A stretch of 64,000 bases of DNA, from positions 1,302,001 to 1,366,000 of the forward strand of contig JAULSN010000009.1 in the NCBI GenBank assembly GCA_033439765.1, read 5' to 3'. Each line of letters starts with the position of its first letter. Within the stretch, counting starts at the first letter, position 1. Under the pieces are notes generated by a model. It was not told where the DNA came from and did not search any database. It saw only the letters and a list, made by a program, of their open reading frames with translations. A program made the translations under genes and the position numbers. Shown here in pieces: positions 22,314 to 33,439 of this stretch. The stretch comes from Lasiosphaeria ovina (lineage: Eukaryota > Ascomycota > Sordariomycetes > Sordariales > Lasiosphaeriaceae).

Positions 22314-22640
22314 CAATCCAGAAAGAGAGATGGAATTGAATGCATTTATTCGGAGCCAATGTACCCCCACTTCGTCCACTTCCGCCCCCCCTTTCCCCTA
22401 CTTACTTGCCACTCACACGGCTGCTGCAGCATCGCCTGGACTCGGCCGGAAGAGAGTGAGGTACGAATGCCATTAGGATATCTGTGTGGACCTCGGCATT
22501 CTAGTTCGTCCATGAACTTTCGATGGCTCGTCGTTGCAGTGGCTTTCTGCCTATTGATGTCACTCTCACGTAGGGGAGTACGGTTGCCAGGCCTATTGAT
22601 GCTGCCGCTCTCACGTAGATCGTAAACGTGGGGGGGGCAC
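22314..22640 (-). repeat. family B dispersed repeat, inverted copy
   Basis: This stretch is the reverse complement of 50145-50484 over most of its length. Shared landmarks, in plus orientation here, are aagagagatggaattgaatg, gtacccccacttcgtcc, acttgccactcac, gaatgccattagga, tgcctattgatg and ctcacgtagatcgtaaacgt. No coding capacity is evident. Confidence 0.65.
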
Positions 22641-23034
22641 AGAACCACCACGGGTACGGGGATATAAGATATATATATAAGGGGACTTTCTGCCCAGCCC
22701 GTAGACCCAACCCTGCCGCCGCCAGCTAACAACTGGCTGGTATGGACGTCGATATGGCTGGCGCCGACGTTGGTTTTTTGCGGCTGCATCTGTTGCTCTG
22801 GCCGATCGATGTTTTTGGTCCCGGCTGGCTGCCCCTGCCCCTGCACCTGCACCTGCTCCTGCTGGTCCCGCCCACGCCACGCCCCTCTTCTGGCCGCCGC
22901 GCGTTGGTGGTCACCTCCCCCCTCCCCCTATTTGGTCCGGACGGATCGACTTTGTTGGTCCGTCCGGCCGAAGTGCTCGACCAGGCTAGCTAGCTGGCTG
23001 CCCGAGCGAGTGTTGTCACCGAGCTAGCTGCTGG

Positions 23035-23038
<4 letters not shown>
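22625..23038. other. family A piece, then unrecognised sequence
   Basis: A short family A block (ggcacagaaccaccacgggt, 22633-22652) abuts family B and is followed by a tatatatataagg TATA-like run and ggggactttctgcc. The rest to 23038 is unrecognised; open frames are low complexity. Confidence 0.4.

Positions 23039-23070
<32 letters not shown>
23039..23070. repeat. GA dinucleotide microsatellite
   Basis: About fifteen uninterrupted AG units. Confidence 0.9.
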
Positions 23071-23074
<4 letters not shown>

Positions 23075-23189
23075 TAGCAAGAGAGAGTTGACCTTACTTG
23101 CTTACTTACTACATGATTTCCTACTTACCTAGTGTATGTATCTTGAAGACTGCGGCAGACAACATCATCGGCCTGTTCGTCATGAAGAC

Positions 23190-23295
23190 AGGACAGGGGG
23201 GGGGGGGGGGCTTTGCTTTTCTCTCTGTCTTTCTCTCTCACACACACACCAGGTAGTAGGTAGGAAAACATGTGTGCGTGCGAGGCAATTGCCCA
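23190..23295 (+). repeat. family A dispersed repeat, partial copy
   Basis: A poly-G run of about sixteen bases is followed by ctttgcttttctctctgtc, ctctcacacacacaccaggt, agtaggtaggaaaacatgtg and gcaattgcc. These are the same blocks as at 16140-16210. Confidence 0.65.
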
Positions 23296-23679
23296 AGTTC
23301 CGTCCAAAGTCACAACGTTGCATTCTGGCGAGCGAGCATCCAAGACAGGGAATTGTAAATTGTTGCGGGCAGGCGCAGTGCCTCTGTCCGTCTGTCTCCA
23401 TGATATAGGGGATCGGTTCAAACGAGATAATGAAGGAAGGTGTACAGCCAGGTTACCTGGCTCCTACTTAGGGTAGCCATGTAGCATCGCAAATTACAGC
23501 CCGGAGCAAGACGAGGCACCCCCGCGTTTACCAACCCGCACATTGCACTGCCGCTTGTTAAACTCCTCTCACAGAGCGCAGCTAAACTTCCAGCTTTAGA
23601 AAGGTACGCATAGCTACGAGTACGTCGTTAGCATTACACGGCGCTGCCTTGGCATTCCTTCTCGCTGACCATTCTTGCG

Positions 23680-25270
23680 CTACGAACATCTATCATCTAA
23701 GCCCTCTACCCCTCTTGCCTGAGAATGTCTCTCATTCGAGAGTAGAGCTTTTTCGTCTTCCCGTTCCCACGGTTTGTCCTTGGGAAAAACAACTTCTCGC
23801 AGCCTGTTCAACAATGGGACAAGTGGTGCATAGTATGGCGTGAAGTTATCGGTGATTGTCTTCATGAAAATGGACTCCTTCGCCACGACGCCGAGTTTTA
23901 TCCCCGCCAACTCCTCTGTGTCGACGTAGTGTCATATACAACGCTGCATTATTGAGGGCAAAAATAGTGCTTGTATTCGGAAGAATAAAAGAGGGTGATC
24001 AATGGCCAGATACACAAAATATATAGGCAAATCTGACCTTTGTTCTCGATGCTTTGTGTGGCTTGGCGTTGCACGTGATCTGGATTGACTGAGCATTGAA
24101 TTGTCTGGTTAGATCGGTCTAAAATACAGGTAAAATATCATCTTCTTATAGCCAACAAGATCACTGAATATCCCCACGGAAATCCGTATTCAGGGCAGGC
24201 ATTCCGGACAAAAAGAAGGCCGTAGAAATGAACGAATCTCCGGTGTAAGGAATGCAGTCGAATTGAGGGCATTCCGAACGTAAGGGCGGGTGCAAGGGAA
24301 GAAAAACGGTCAATTTTGCAAGCAAGGGTCAATTTTTGGCGACACTTGGCATATGCGCCACTAACGCCTCAATGAGGCTTTTTTTCGACACGTAGTTCCA
24401 CTTGTCAAACCGTTCAATAACGCTGGACTCGTCCGGCCCTTCAAAATGAATTCAGATCTAGAACAACACCCAAAAGAATGACTCAAGATCGTGCATAAAG
24501 GAATGTTGCTCGCCTAGAAGCGCCCCGACTGCCATGAACGCCCTCGTGCCGGTCTTCCCTTTGGCTCCCGATACGCCTTCCCGTTGCTCTTTGATGGCAA
24601 GATCCAGGTCAATCAACAGCGAAGGCCAGGAGGGATTGTTGTCGTCCTCGTTGATCAAGAGGTTGTTGACGGATATGTCTCGGTGGATGATGCCGGCATT
24701 GCGCAGGGATTCGTGCCCTTCAATGCAGCCGTCAAGCGCGGCAAGCAGAGACGTTCGGGAGCTGGCCTTGTAGATAGGAGTTCCGTAGTCGCGAAAAATG
24801 ACACGACGATGCACCCGATTAACAGATTGCCGCTGGCTGGAGATGCCGAGCAAGACCGCTTGCTGTGTGGCAGAGGAGCGCCGGCTTGACTGGACGATCG
24901 TTTCTTACCAGCAGCTACACTGCTGCTGCGGCGGCCTTTTCCCGAAACTGAGGCAATCGTACTCGACGGGGGGGCTGACCGTTCCGGCCGGTAGTTCGCA
25001 GCACTGGTGACGTCTAGTCCTCCTCGGACGTTATTTCGGACATCGTCATCCACCCCACGTACCTGAACCGGTTCTTGGTAAAAGTACCTGGCCACGTTGA
25101 TGGCGCCTTTATTAGTTGCCTCACGCAATAATTCGCCTTCCTTTGTGGTGTCTTCCTTACCTTCTCGGCTGAGCTGCAGCAGCGCGTCTGCGTCTGCGTC
25201 TGCGCCTGGGCAGTAGGGGAGGCTTGCGCATTCGTAGACCGAATGGAAGGAGGCGCGGAAGGCATCAAGC
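23680..25270 (-). pseudogene. FunK1-type fungal protein kinase, split by a solo LTR
   Basis: Reading leftwards: GELLREATNKGAINVARYFY and QVRGVDDDVRNNVRGGLDVT (about 25160-25010), then a frameshift at about 24850. Next come HRRVIFRDYGTPIYKASSRT, AGIIHRDISVNNLLINEDDN (catalytic loop with HRD and the metal-binding Asn), FLIDLDLA-type activation start (LLIDLDLAIKEQREG), TGTRAFMAVGALLGEQHSFM and HDLESFFWVLF. After the LTR the C-terminal lobe continues: LAGIKLGVVAKESIFMKTIT, NFTPYYAPLVPLLNRLREVV. FunK1 kinases are a fungus-specific expanded family. Two stops replace residues after WVLF. Apart from these and the frameshift, the kinase core is recognisable throughout. Confidence 0.8.
23930..24390. 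mobile_element. solo LTR with 5-bp target duplication
   Basis: The 461-bp sequence starts TGTCATATAC and ends TTTTTCGACA, with the TG...CA ends of an LTR. It is flanked by CGTAG at 23925-23929 and again at 24391-24395. Removing it with one CGTAG rejoins the kinase frame without a gap (WNYV then DTEELAG). No internal retroelement sequence remains, so this is a solo LTR from recombination between two LTRs. It shares only its very ends with the LTRs at 48341 and 61080. Confidence 0.85.
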
Positions 25271-25554
25271 CTTTCCCAATAGGATTCTCCTTGATGATCT
25301 CCGACTGCGGCTGATTTGTCATAGTGACGGACGGATGCTTGAGGATGAGAAACCGAAAGTCGCAATCGCAATCGCGCCCGACGCCAGCCACCGGCAGAAA
25401 TTAAATTCGGGACTAGCCAGCCACACCACACCGCCCAAAAATTCACGACCGGGCCCACCAACCTGGAAGGGAGGAGAGAAGCGGGTGTCTGTCGGAAAGT
25501 GCCGGTGGGCTGCATTGGTGGCGTATTTACTAGCTACCTGCGGCCTAGGTTATT

Positions 25555-25662
25555 ATGACCTGAACACCACATAAAGGTAGGGTATGTAGGGCACGCCCAA
25601 CTTCCTTTCTTCATCATATACAACCACTTTGTGCCCTATTTTACATGCCGTTGTATGTGACG
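25555..25662 (+). repeat. degraded LTR fragment, family of 39113-39291
   Basis: The order gtagggtatgtagg, cacgcccaact, cctttcttc, atgccgttgtatgtgac matches the 3' two-thirds of the LTR at 39113-39291, with many transitions. The start of the LTR is missing. Confidence 0.6.
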
Positions 25663-25734
25663 GGAAGTAGCGTCGGAAAAGTGGAGGCCCCCCCCAGATT
25701 TGGTCTGGTCAGTCTCTCTAGTCAGAGGTCATTT

Positions 25735-25880
25735 CGCCCGGGGACATAAGACACACACATAAGGGGACTTTTGCTTTTCACTCCTCTCTCACACTTGGTA
25801 GGAAGGAAAATATGTGTGCGAGGTAATTACAAGGTAGTAAGGTAGTAGTAGGCCTCTCCAACTCTGTCTCTGAGGGAGTA
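25735..25880 (+). repeat. family A dispersed repeat, partial copy
   Basis: It carries ggggacttttgcttttc, ctctctcacacttggtagg, aaggaaaatatgtgtgcgag, attacaaggtagtaaggtag and gcctctccaactctgtctct in the usual family A order. Confidence 0.7.
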
Positions 25881-26189
25881 GATATCGGTAGGGGACTTGG
25901 AGAGGAGGAGGATAGATAGTTTTCTAGGAAACCAGGAAACACCTAATTACAGCTGCGATTCTCTTTCAGCTTGCGCTAACTTCGTTTGCTCTAATCTGCC
26001 TTATTACCCTCTACATCTTCATAGATGGGCTGGCAACTCGCTCGGCCTGTCTTTGCCTTTTCTGTTCTTTCGAAAGATCCTTATACAAGCGAGTTATGGG
26101 ACAAGAGAGAGAAATTGACGATGATTTTCGCTTCTGTTTGACTTCAATATAATTAACTTCGTAGTATAAACCGAAGTAAACAAGAATGG

Positions 26190-27024
26190 CCAAAACGCTA
26201 CTTATCGTGGATCATGCATCTTCTACATCAATAAGAATGTGGTCCTTTATTTCAAGAAGAAATAGAACGCAGCCGCTGCAAAGGAGGTTGCTCGTGCTCA
26301 GCGACAACAAAAGCAAGAGAAGGAAAAGTAGTGAAGAAGACGTCGATGATAACGACGATGAGGAGGAAGACAACGAGGAAGAAAACAACCACGGAGAAAC
26401 CAGGTTGTCTTCCGTATAAGAAGGCTTCGTGATGGCCAAGAGTTCCGTATAGGCCCCCTACCGGCTCAGGTTCCATATACGAAGGCGGGAATGTACTTAC
26501 TTTGGGAGCATATAATCTATACGCCTAGCCTTAATGGCTTCAACTGGGCCTGGGAGATGATGAAGGCCGTTTCCGCCCAAAAAGCCATCCTTAAGTATCT
26601 TGACGATACCCACATGCCACTCATTACTAGGGAGTGGGCAACTTGCTACACCAACAACATCCTCAACTTCGGTCAACGCACAACATCACCAGTTGAGTCA
26701 GTAAACAAGCTGCGCAAGTCGTTTATCGTCACTTGTAGTACTAGTATTCACCAGACTATTCGGGAAACCTTCAACATGGCAGACGGCATGAAGGAAGCCA
26801 TTGACGACGAAATACGCAGGCAAAAACACCGCATTCGCTTCGATTACCTAGGAAAGGCATGGCTTGGTGATGCTCCCTTCAAGAGCTATTATGAAGCCTT
26901 AGATCGTGTTGCACAACAGTACCGGAAGATGCAAAATGCCCTCGGTGACCAACCCCGGGCGCCTCTCGAGCCTTGCACCGGGAGGTTCAGCGCGCAGTAT
27001 GGTATGTATTCCTTGCGCTCATGA
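26190..27024 (+). pseudogene. Mutator-like (MULE) transposase fragment
   Basis: An open frame of 177 codons (26491-27024) reads NGFNWAWEMMKAVSAQKAIL, then YLDDTHMPLITREWATCYTN and LNFGQRTTSPVESVNKLRKS, the C-terminal part of MULE transposases. There a W..L..Y..P....W...Y......NFG...TS..E pattern follows the catalytic core. Upstream (about 26212-26330) another frame gives CIFYINKNVVLYFKKK, the H/W region that follows the second catalytic residue, then an acidic linker. The two parts are separated by stops and a frameshift. The N-terminal catalytic residues and inverted repeats are missing. Confidence 0.7.
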
Positions 27025-27373
27025 GCTTCTACGACGTCACAGGGCAGGTACTCTGAAGCTTCAGAAAGTCGATTTCTGTCTATATTAGTACCTCGAAAGG
27101 TCGTTACTTGACGAAGATGAGTACCTACGGTACCAAGACCCCGACAGGTTTCAACACCTTCGGGGCAGGCCCGCCTTTGGCGCCGAGCCGAACGCACCGC
27201 GTGTGCCGAACACTCAGTCCGGGACCGCGCCGCAGGGTACTCAGCCGGGCTCTGCTTAGCCGAGTACCAGACAGCCGAGCAGGCAGTCCAGTCTTATGCC
27301 TTCCCTTTGACAGGATCCCTCACAGTGGGAGGGCGTTACCCTTGACGACGACGACAATGTTGACGACGATGTT
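27025..27373. other. no gene recognised
   Basis: Overlapping arginine/proline-rich frames only. At 27317-27336 lies a 20-bp motif shared, inverted, with 53491-53510. Confidence 0.3.
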
Positions 27374-27614
27374 TTTGAGCGCAGCGAGCAACCCGCCGCA
27401 GGCGCCCCCGTTTGGCCGCCGGAGGCAAAAAAGAAAGAAAAAGGAAATAAACCACCGCGGCACGAAGACAGGACAAAGGGCAAGGCAGGACCGGGGGGGG
27501 GGGGGGGGACTTTGCTTTTCTCTCGCACACACACGTTTTTTGTTCTTCTTTTTTGCCTTTGCCTCCGGCGGCCCTCCGGGGGCGCCTGCAGCGAGCTGCT
27601 CGCTGCGCTCGAAA
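27374..27614. mobile_element. palindromic MITE-like element (family A, complete copy)
   Basis: Two arms of about 75 bp are inverted copies: 27374-27450 (gagcgcagcgagcaacccgc, ggcgcccccg, ggccgccggaggc, a/g-rich) and 27535-27614 (gcctccggcggccctccgg, ggcgcctgcagc, gctcgctgcgctcgaaa). The roughly 85-bp centre has aataaaccaccgcggcac, gacaggacaaagggcaaggc, a run of about fourteen G and actttgcttttctctcgcac. It has no coding capacity. Related full or partial copies occur at 36310-36440, 38443-38590, 43801-43995 and 50916-51150; the central part recurs at 16121-16640, 23190, 25735 and 50660. Clear target duplications were not resolved. Confidence 0.7.
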
Positions 27615-27839
27615 GTCGCTCTTTGCTACCGGGGCACAGGCACCCCGGGCATAGGGAGCCGGGCTGGCAGAGCAACAAGCAGTTCTCAAGCGACATTTCC
27701 CCCAAGGTGCCAGTGGCGGTCGCTCCGCCACGCGTCAGTCGACCCGACAAGGGAGTCCGCGGGGATGAACTGTGCGGAGCGCGACTGGCAGAAGAAGCAA
27801 TGGCCGGGTCGATGCTTGAAGACGCGGCAACATTCTGAC

Positions 27840-28850
27840 CAGAGCCGGAACTAGGGCCAGTAGCGGTGTCGCGGGGTGTAAGAGGGCGCGGCAGAATAGA
27901 CTTCGGGGCTGACTGAGACTGCGAAATATACTTCAAAATGAACGTTAGCTGCTTCCAGTCTGGTCTGGTGCTTGGTTCTAGACGCTGGGATTACTTATCT
28001 ACGAGGCGTTGCGCGGATTATTTCCCACGGCGCCGCTTGCCTGGCGTTCCGGTGTGGGTGGGCGAGGTTCAATGGGTCTTGTGCTGGCTTGTCCAGCTGA
28101 TCCAGGCTGGTCCTCGCTAGGGCGACGTCTGGACTGGCGCCGGGAGGCGTCGTCATCGCCGCGACCAGACATCGTAGTGGTGCTGTGCCGATAGCGACGG
28201 CGAGGCAATGAGCAAGGACACCCTTATGAAAGGGCGGAAATGAGCCGCCAAATGAGGCGAAGTGGTTCTAATATAACTCTTAGGAAAGGAAAGAAGGATG
28301 TGCGATGCTCAGGAAAGAAAAGGTCGGGGTGAGGGGGGAAAGGGAGAATTTATACCTGTAGGAGCTGCCCCCCTCGCCCCACTTCCAGGTCCTCGTCTTC
28401 TCGGGAGTTGTCCGTCTAATATAGAAGTATTCTCTTATCTTGGCACTGGCTAATAACTTCTCCCTTGGCAGACTACGGCTGTCGATAACGGCCTTCTTTG
28501 CGATTGTCTTGGCTGTATGTGAGTGTTCCGAGCGATGTTACCTTGATCTCTTGGCATAGGCTAACCCATCTTTCCTGGCAGACTACGGCGGTTCACAATC
28601 ATCATCTCTCGCAATTATCTTGGCTGCATGTATCTGCATGGGTTTGCATGGGGTGTCATAGGTGTTATGGAGGCGATAGAAGGCTACTAACAAATGCCCT
28701 TAAACCTAACCTATCTATTATCTAGGCATAAGGTAGGAGCCGAGTGCTATAGATGCTCGAGATGTAGTGCTGTTATAATAGAAGAGTTTATAGGGAAGGT
28801 GAAGTTATAGAGGGATTTAGGTATTGAGAATGTCACAAGAACAGTCAAGT
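27840..28850. other. unrecognised sequence
   Basis: A minus frame (28208-27999) starts MSGRGDDDASRRQSRRRPSE and is arginine/proline rich. Around 28440-28640 a roughly 115-bp unit is imperfectly repeated: cttatcttggcactggctaa and tgatctcttggcataggcta, each followed by tggcagactacgg. No domain is recognised. Confidence 0.3.
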
Positions 28851-28970
28851 TGTCCTGACGAAAAATTCACATGTCCTGACGAAAACTTCACATGTCTTGA
28901 CGGAACTTCACATGACCTGCGGAACTTCACATGACCTGACGGAACTTCACGAAAATTTCACATGCACGTC
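28851..28970 (+). repeat. degenerate tandem repeat, unit about 20 bp
   Basis: Five successive units of the form (t/g)(t/a)c(c/t)tgacg(g)aa...cttcacatg are arranged head to tail, with small indels between units. Confidence 0.75.
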
Positions 28971-28989
28971 ACTCACAGACTAGTTGGTA

Positions 28990-29195
28990 CCCAACCCGCG
29001 CCCCAGCGCCTGTAGCACCGCCTGCTCGGCGCAGTGGCGGAGGACCGCCCGCTAGACGGCCTCTTCGGCCCGAGTAAGGGCCTCGCGGGCGTTGGCCCGA
29101 GCTAATTTGGCCTCGGCGACGACGTCGCCGGCGGCGAAAACCCTATCCAGGGCGGGGGAGCGGGCGAGGCGGGACGAGGGGCCGCGGCCAGACAT
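28990..29195 (-). pseudogene. small helical protein, interrupted by one stop
   Basis: From ATG at 29195 the minus strand reads MSGRGPSSRLARSPALDRVF, then AAGDVVAEAKLARANAREAL and TRAEEAV, a TAG (29052-29054), and in the same frame RAVLRHCAEQAVLQALGRGL. Apart from the stop, the frame is consistent over 68 codons and strongly helical. TAG may replace CAG (RIP type). Upstream lies the long hexanucleotide tract, which would lie in its 5' leader or extend the protein. Family unknown. Confidence 0.35.
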
Positions 29196-29197
29196 TG

Positions 29198-29475
<278 letters not shown>

Positions 29476-30138
29476 ATTGTTAAGAATGGACAAGACCGAA
29501 CAAAGGACGACGCGGTGGGATTATTTATAGGCCCTGTTGACTTCGACATCAAGAAGGTGCAGATTCCAAGTGTGGTTGGACCTCCCCACAAATTATCCCA
29601 GTAGTCCGAAGAGGTAGGTACTGTAGTTGTAATAGGGATTAGGGTAATTACATCCCCTACGAATCTAGCAACATAAGAGCGCCCCAAAACTAAGGTCTTC
29701 ACTAATGTGTGTGTCCAGTTGCCGTCGTCCTCCTCGTCTTCCCCCCCAAGTGCCTGCCTCCTCCTCGCATCTATTCATCCATTCAACGCCCCGCCGTGTC
29801 TTACGAGTCGTCCACGCCTTGCGCTGGAAGCGCCGTCTCAACCTTGACGTCAGTATGCTCGGTCTCATGGGGTATGCGATGGCCCATCCTCGGATATTGG
29901 CTCCTCGTCAGACATGGCGGTCTTTGCGGCCGTTGCGGCCCTTGCCCGCTGTAGTTCATCAGCTGAACGCGACCCATGGATCCAGTGTAAGTTGCCGAGT
30001 GGTTCGGATGGGACCTTTCTCTCTTTCTCCTGTTCAATTATGTCAGTTGACTGGCTCGCTTCGGGAATGTTGTTGGCTGCACTGACCTCCTCCGTGTCGC
30101 CCTCGGCCTTCTGCTCCTGCTTCTTTCTCTCTTTCTTC

Positions 30139-30148
30139 TGCCTCTCTC

Positions 30149-30207
<59 letters not shown>
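30139..30207. repeat. CT dinucleotide microsatellite
   Basis: An almost uninterrupted CT run of nearly 70 bases. Confidence 0.95.
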
Positions 30208-30210
<3 letters not shown>

Positions 30211-31700
30211 CGCTCCTCCTCACAACAAAGGTGTATCGCTCCGTTGCGTGGCTTTCCTTTACATGGCAGCAGCAGTGCCTTTTTAACTTTCCAGCCTGTC
30301 TACGTGACATGTCTGCATTGCTCCGCCTCTTTGCTCATTTCTGTTCATCGCCCTCTAGACGCGCCCTGTCTTTTCTCGCCAGGTCCCATGATAAATGTGT
30401 CCGGGCGTGTCTCTGCCCCCGTCATTCCTCGCGTCCAGGTCGGCACCTAATCAGCCTTGCTCCGCCATAGGTGCTTCGCCTCTGCTCCTGCTACTCAGGG
30501 AACTGCTCGTCCACGCTATAGTCGTTGGATCACACACACCCGTGGCCTCGCCAGTGAGTTCGCCTTTGTCGACATCTAGGACACTTCGAATGAGGCTGCC
30601 AGAATGAGAGAGGTAGCAGACTACGGGCGCCTGTGGAAGGTAAGTGGAATGGGACAGGCTGGTGGCACTGAAAAAGAGACAGCAGAAGAGGCAGGAGGCT
30701 AATTCGAGGGAATCAACAGTGAGCCCCTTTAATAGCTACTGGTGTTTGCGGGATTGCCGGGGTTGCCATCCGCCCAGCGGGGAAACATTGCGTTCTTGGA
30801 CGCAGGGCCGGGTCTTCAGCCTCTGCCCCTGGGAAGCCGCAGCCGGCCTGATCAGGCAGTCATCTTCCTTTTATATGCTGCCCTGGCGTGACTCATGATT
30901 CATGGCATGCGGCACCGGTTACAGAGCTTGTGGGACACAAACTGGTGGTGGCACGATCAGGACAGTGCTGGGCCACGGATCTCTTGGTACGGGCGGCGCC
31001 CCATGGGTGCTGAGCAGGCGGGGTGGAGGATGATATGCTAAGGAAGGCTGTGCTTAGGCCTTCGCCATGTCTACAGATTTCGCATGCACAGTTTCATAGG
31101 CTCCATGCCTTTTTTATACACTATTTCTGTACTAAACTTTCTGCGTTGCCTTCCCTTCTTATTACATCGCACCGTTTTCTGCATCATACATTTTGCCTTA
31201 GCCCAACCATCTGCTGCTGTCGAGCGACAGCAGCTCGACGTCTGTGTATCTGCGCAGCTGGCACTAACACTGTCTCTACTAGACCGCCTTCTCCAGAGCC
31301 CACCTAACTGCCGAACCAAGAAACGACGTCAGACGGCTGGTTCAAGTCTAGTTCTCTTGATTCAATCCATGGACACCAACGAACACGACGGAGTCCGTGT
31401 CATTCCTCCGGATTTCCTAAATCATCTCAACCGGTGCGCGCCTGTTTATCCCCACGTCACAGCTCCCGGCGACCCCGACGACCTTCGCGGGGTGGCGGAA
31501 AATCCGATCGGTACCTTGGTCAGAGGGACAATGTATAATTTCGAGTAGCTTGGTTGTCGTTCCGTCTCGTATCCCGTCGAACCCAGCAAGCCAGAGGCAT
31601 GCGAATATTTGTTCGTCCGTGCCATTGTGGGGGACCCGAATAAGGAGGACTTGTCCTCTACTGCCCTCGGTAGGAGAATATACTTGGCAATGCAAATGCG
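30208..31700. other. unrecognised sequence
   Basis: Several plus frames are open (30395-30607, 30644-30898, 31084-31548). One begins MREVADYGRLWK just before a GTAAGTGG donor-like site at 30640. Another reads MDTNEHDGVRVIPPDFLNHL. No family was recognised, and there is no sign of a transposon. Confidence 0.3.
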
Positions 31701-31709
31701 GCAAGCCAT

Positions 31710-33439
31710 GGAAAGAAAGCCGAAGACTGCAAGGCCATACCTGTAAGAGAGCTAGTTGTTGGTTTTTCCTTACCCTTTGGTCGAGGTTGTAAAGGGGGGA
31801 TTTCGCCCAGTTCATGTGTACAGGCGTTGCAACACAGCTGATCCGTAACAGGGCGCTTATATTCGAAAGATGGATCGTCAACAGGCTCTTACAGGTATTC
31901 CAAAGCATACTTCCGGAAACAAGATGCGTTAAGAAAGCCCTTAAAGACTAGGTCAAGCTTCTCGCGTTGCACGAGATCGGTCTTAGCCCATTTGACCTTC
32001 CTTTTGAAGCCATACAGAGTCTGAGTCTCCGTGCTGCCGCCCTCCAAAGTCATAGTGTTGTCAATAGTTACTTGCGATGCGTTGCTAGCTTGACTAGCCT
32101 GACTAGCAGTCTCATCGTCAGCGTCATCTCGGTCGGCCAGTACGAACTCTCGAAGGCGGCTACTCGCAACAGGCGCATGAGGTTGCTTCCGAGTACGCGG
32201 CCATCGTGCCTTTGGTTTTTAAACCTGCTTTTCCGTCGATCCAAGGTAGTCAAATACCCCAATAAGGATAAACAAATAAGCCATTCCCTGGCCCTCTTTC
32301 TTCCTCATCGCTCTTATAAAACGTTGCTAAATATCGGCGAGGCTAGGCTCGGTAGTAGGCCAAACTACACAACTCTCTCAACATCGGGAATATCTTTATC
32401 CATTCTTAAAGAGACTATGGCGAGAATGATGCTGCAGTCTATCTCTTTTTGCTATTGAAGTCCTTGAATATAACGTCCTTGTCTACTCGGCGGACATCGG
32501 CATCATACCGGCGGACTACCTTCCTAGAAAAGGACTTGCTGAAGCCGTATTGACGCTTCAAATAACGCAAGAGGGTATACCTCGCTACGATCAGTTATGG
32601 CTTGCTATTAAGGTACACAATTGTCTTCGGTATATTTTGTACGGTAGCGGTTGTGGCGCCTTTGACAAGGAATTACAGTCGTCTATAGTCCCGAATAGAC
32701 CCCCAAAGAAGATGCTGCACAGAAATAGAGGTCTCTAGGCAATCTATCGACGTGCGGATGATCTTGAGGCGCCGAAAGTCGAAGCCGGCATGCTCCAAAA
32801 TATACGAGCTAGTTGTCTTTATCCAGGGTCGCCGTGCAACCGAACCAGGGCACGCTCCGTGGCAATAGTGCTCTGAGAGTGTGTATATATGTGCAGTCCG
32901 GTCGGAATTCTCGTCCATCGCCGACAGCATGCAGCTCGTCTATCGCAAAAATCCCGATTCTTTCGTGAACTGCTGGATCGCGAAGAACGGCTTTGAACTC
33001 GGGTGGTAGGGCTTGTTCGGGGTTCAAAAGCACATGAGTATATTAACCTTCTCTAACTTGGTCCTAAGCGTTCCGGTTCTAGCTAACTGTTAATAGAAGT
33101 TATTCAGGGGCTCAGGGGCTCAGGGCAACAGACCTTGAGATGCGTGTCGGCGTCGATCCATACCGGCTTCAAATCAGGGACGTTTCTGGTGATATCTTCA
33201 CGCTCATTCTTGCCCAGCTTCGTCAAGGGAACGATCTGTACCCTAATCCTCTCGGTCAGGGCAGAAACGGTGTAGAGAACGGCGCTTTTGCCGTAGCCTG
33301 TTGCCGCAACGAGGACTATATCGTCATGCTGGTAGACCAAACGCTGCACAGCCTGCACCTGGCCAGCACGAGCGTCTGGAGCGCCTTTGATACCACAAAT
33401 GGCTCTGTTTATGCGCTTCTTTTGCTTGTCGAGGTCCAT
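31710..33439 (-). pseudogene. RecQ-type helicase, telomere-linked family, decayed
   Basis: Read leftwards from ATG 33439: AGQVQAVQRLVYQHDDIVLV, then AATGYGKSAVLY (Walker A) and QIVPLTKLG. Frameshifted are LLNPEQALPPEFKAVLRDPA, IGIFAIDELHAVGDGREFRP (motif II, DELH instead of DEAH) and WFGCTATLDKD (motif III). Further on come LEHAGFDFRRLKIIRTSID, KTIVYLNSK (motif IV), DKDIPDVERVVQFGL (motif V), RAMRKKEGQGMAYLF (motif VI) and a Cys-rich LCCNACTHELGEIPP tail. The order of all helicase motifs is preserved over 1.7 kb, but five or more frameshifts and stops break it. Such fungal RecQ-like genes are often subtelomeric. Confidence 0.75.

Noticed and set aside
31550..31792. Zinc-finger-like CKCGKPWKESRRLQGHTC on the plus strand
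   Set aside because: The spacing is not a standard finger, and the opposite strand carries the better-supported helicase C-terminal remnant nearby.
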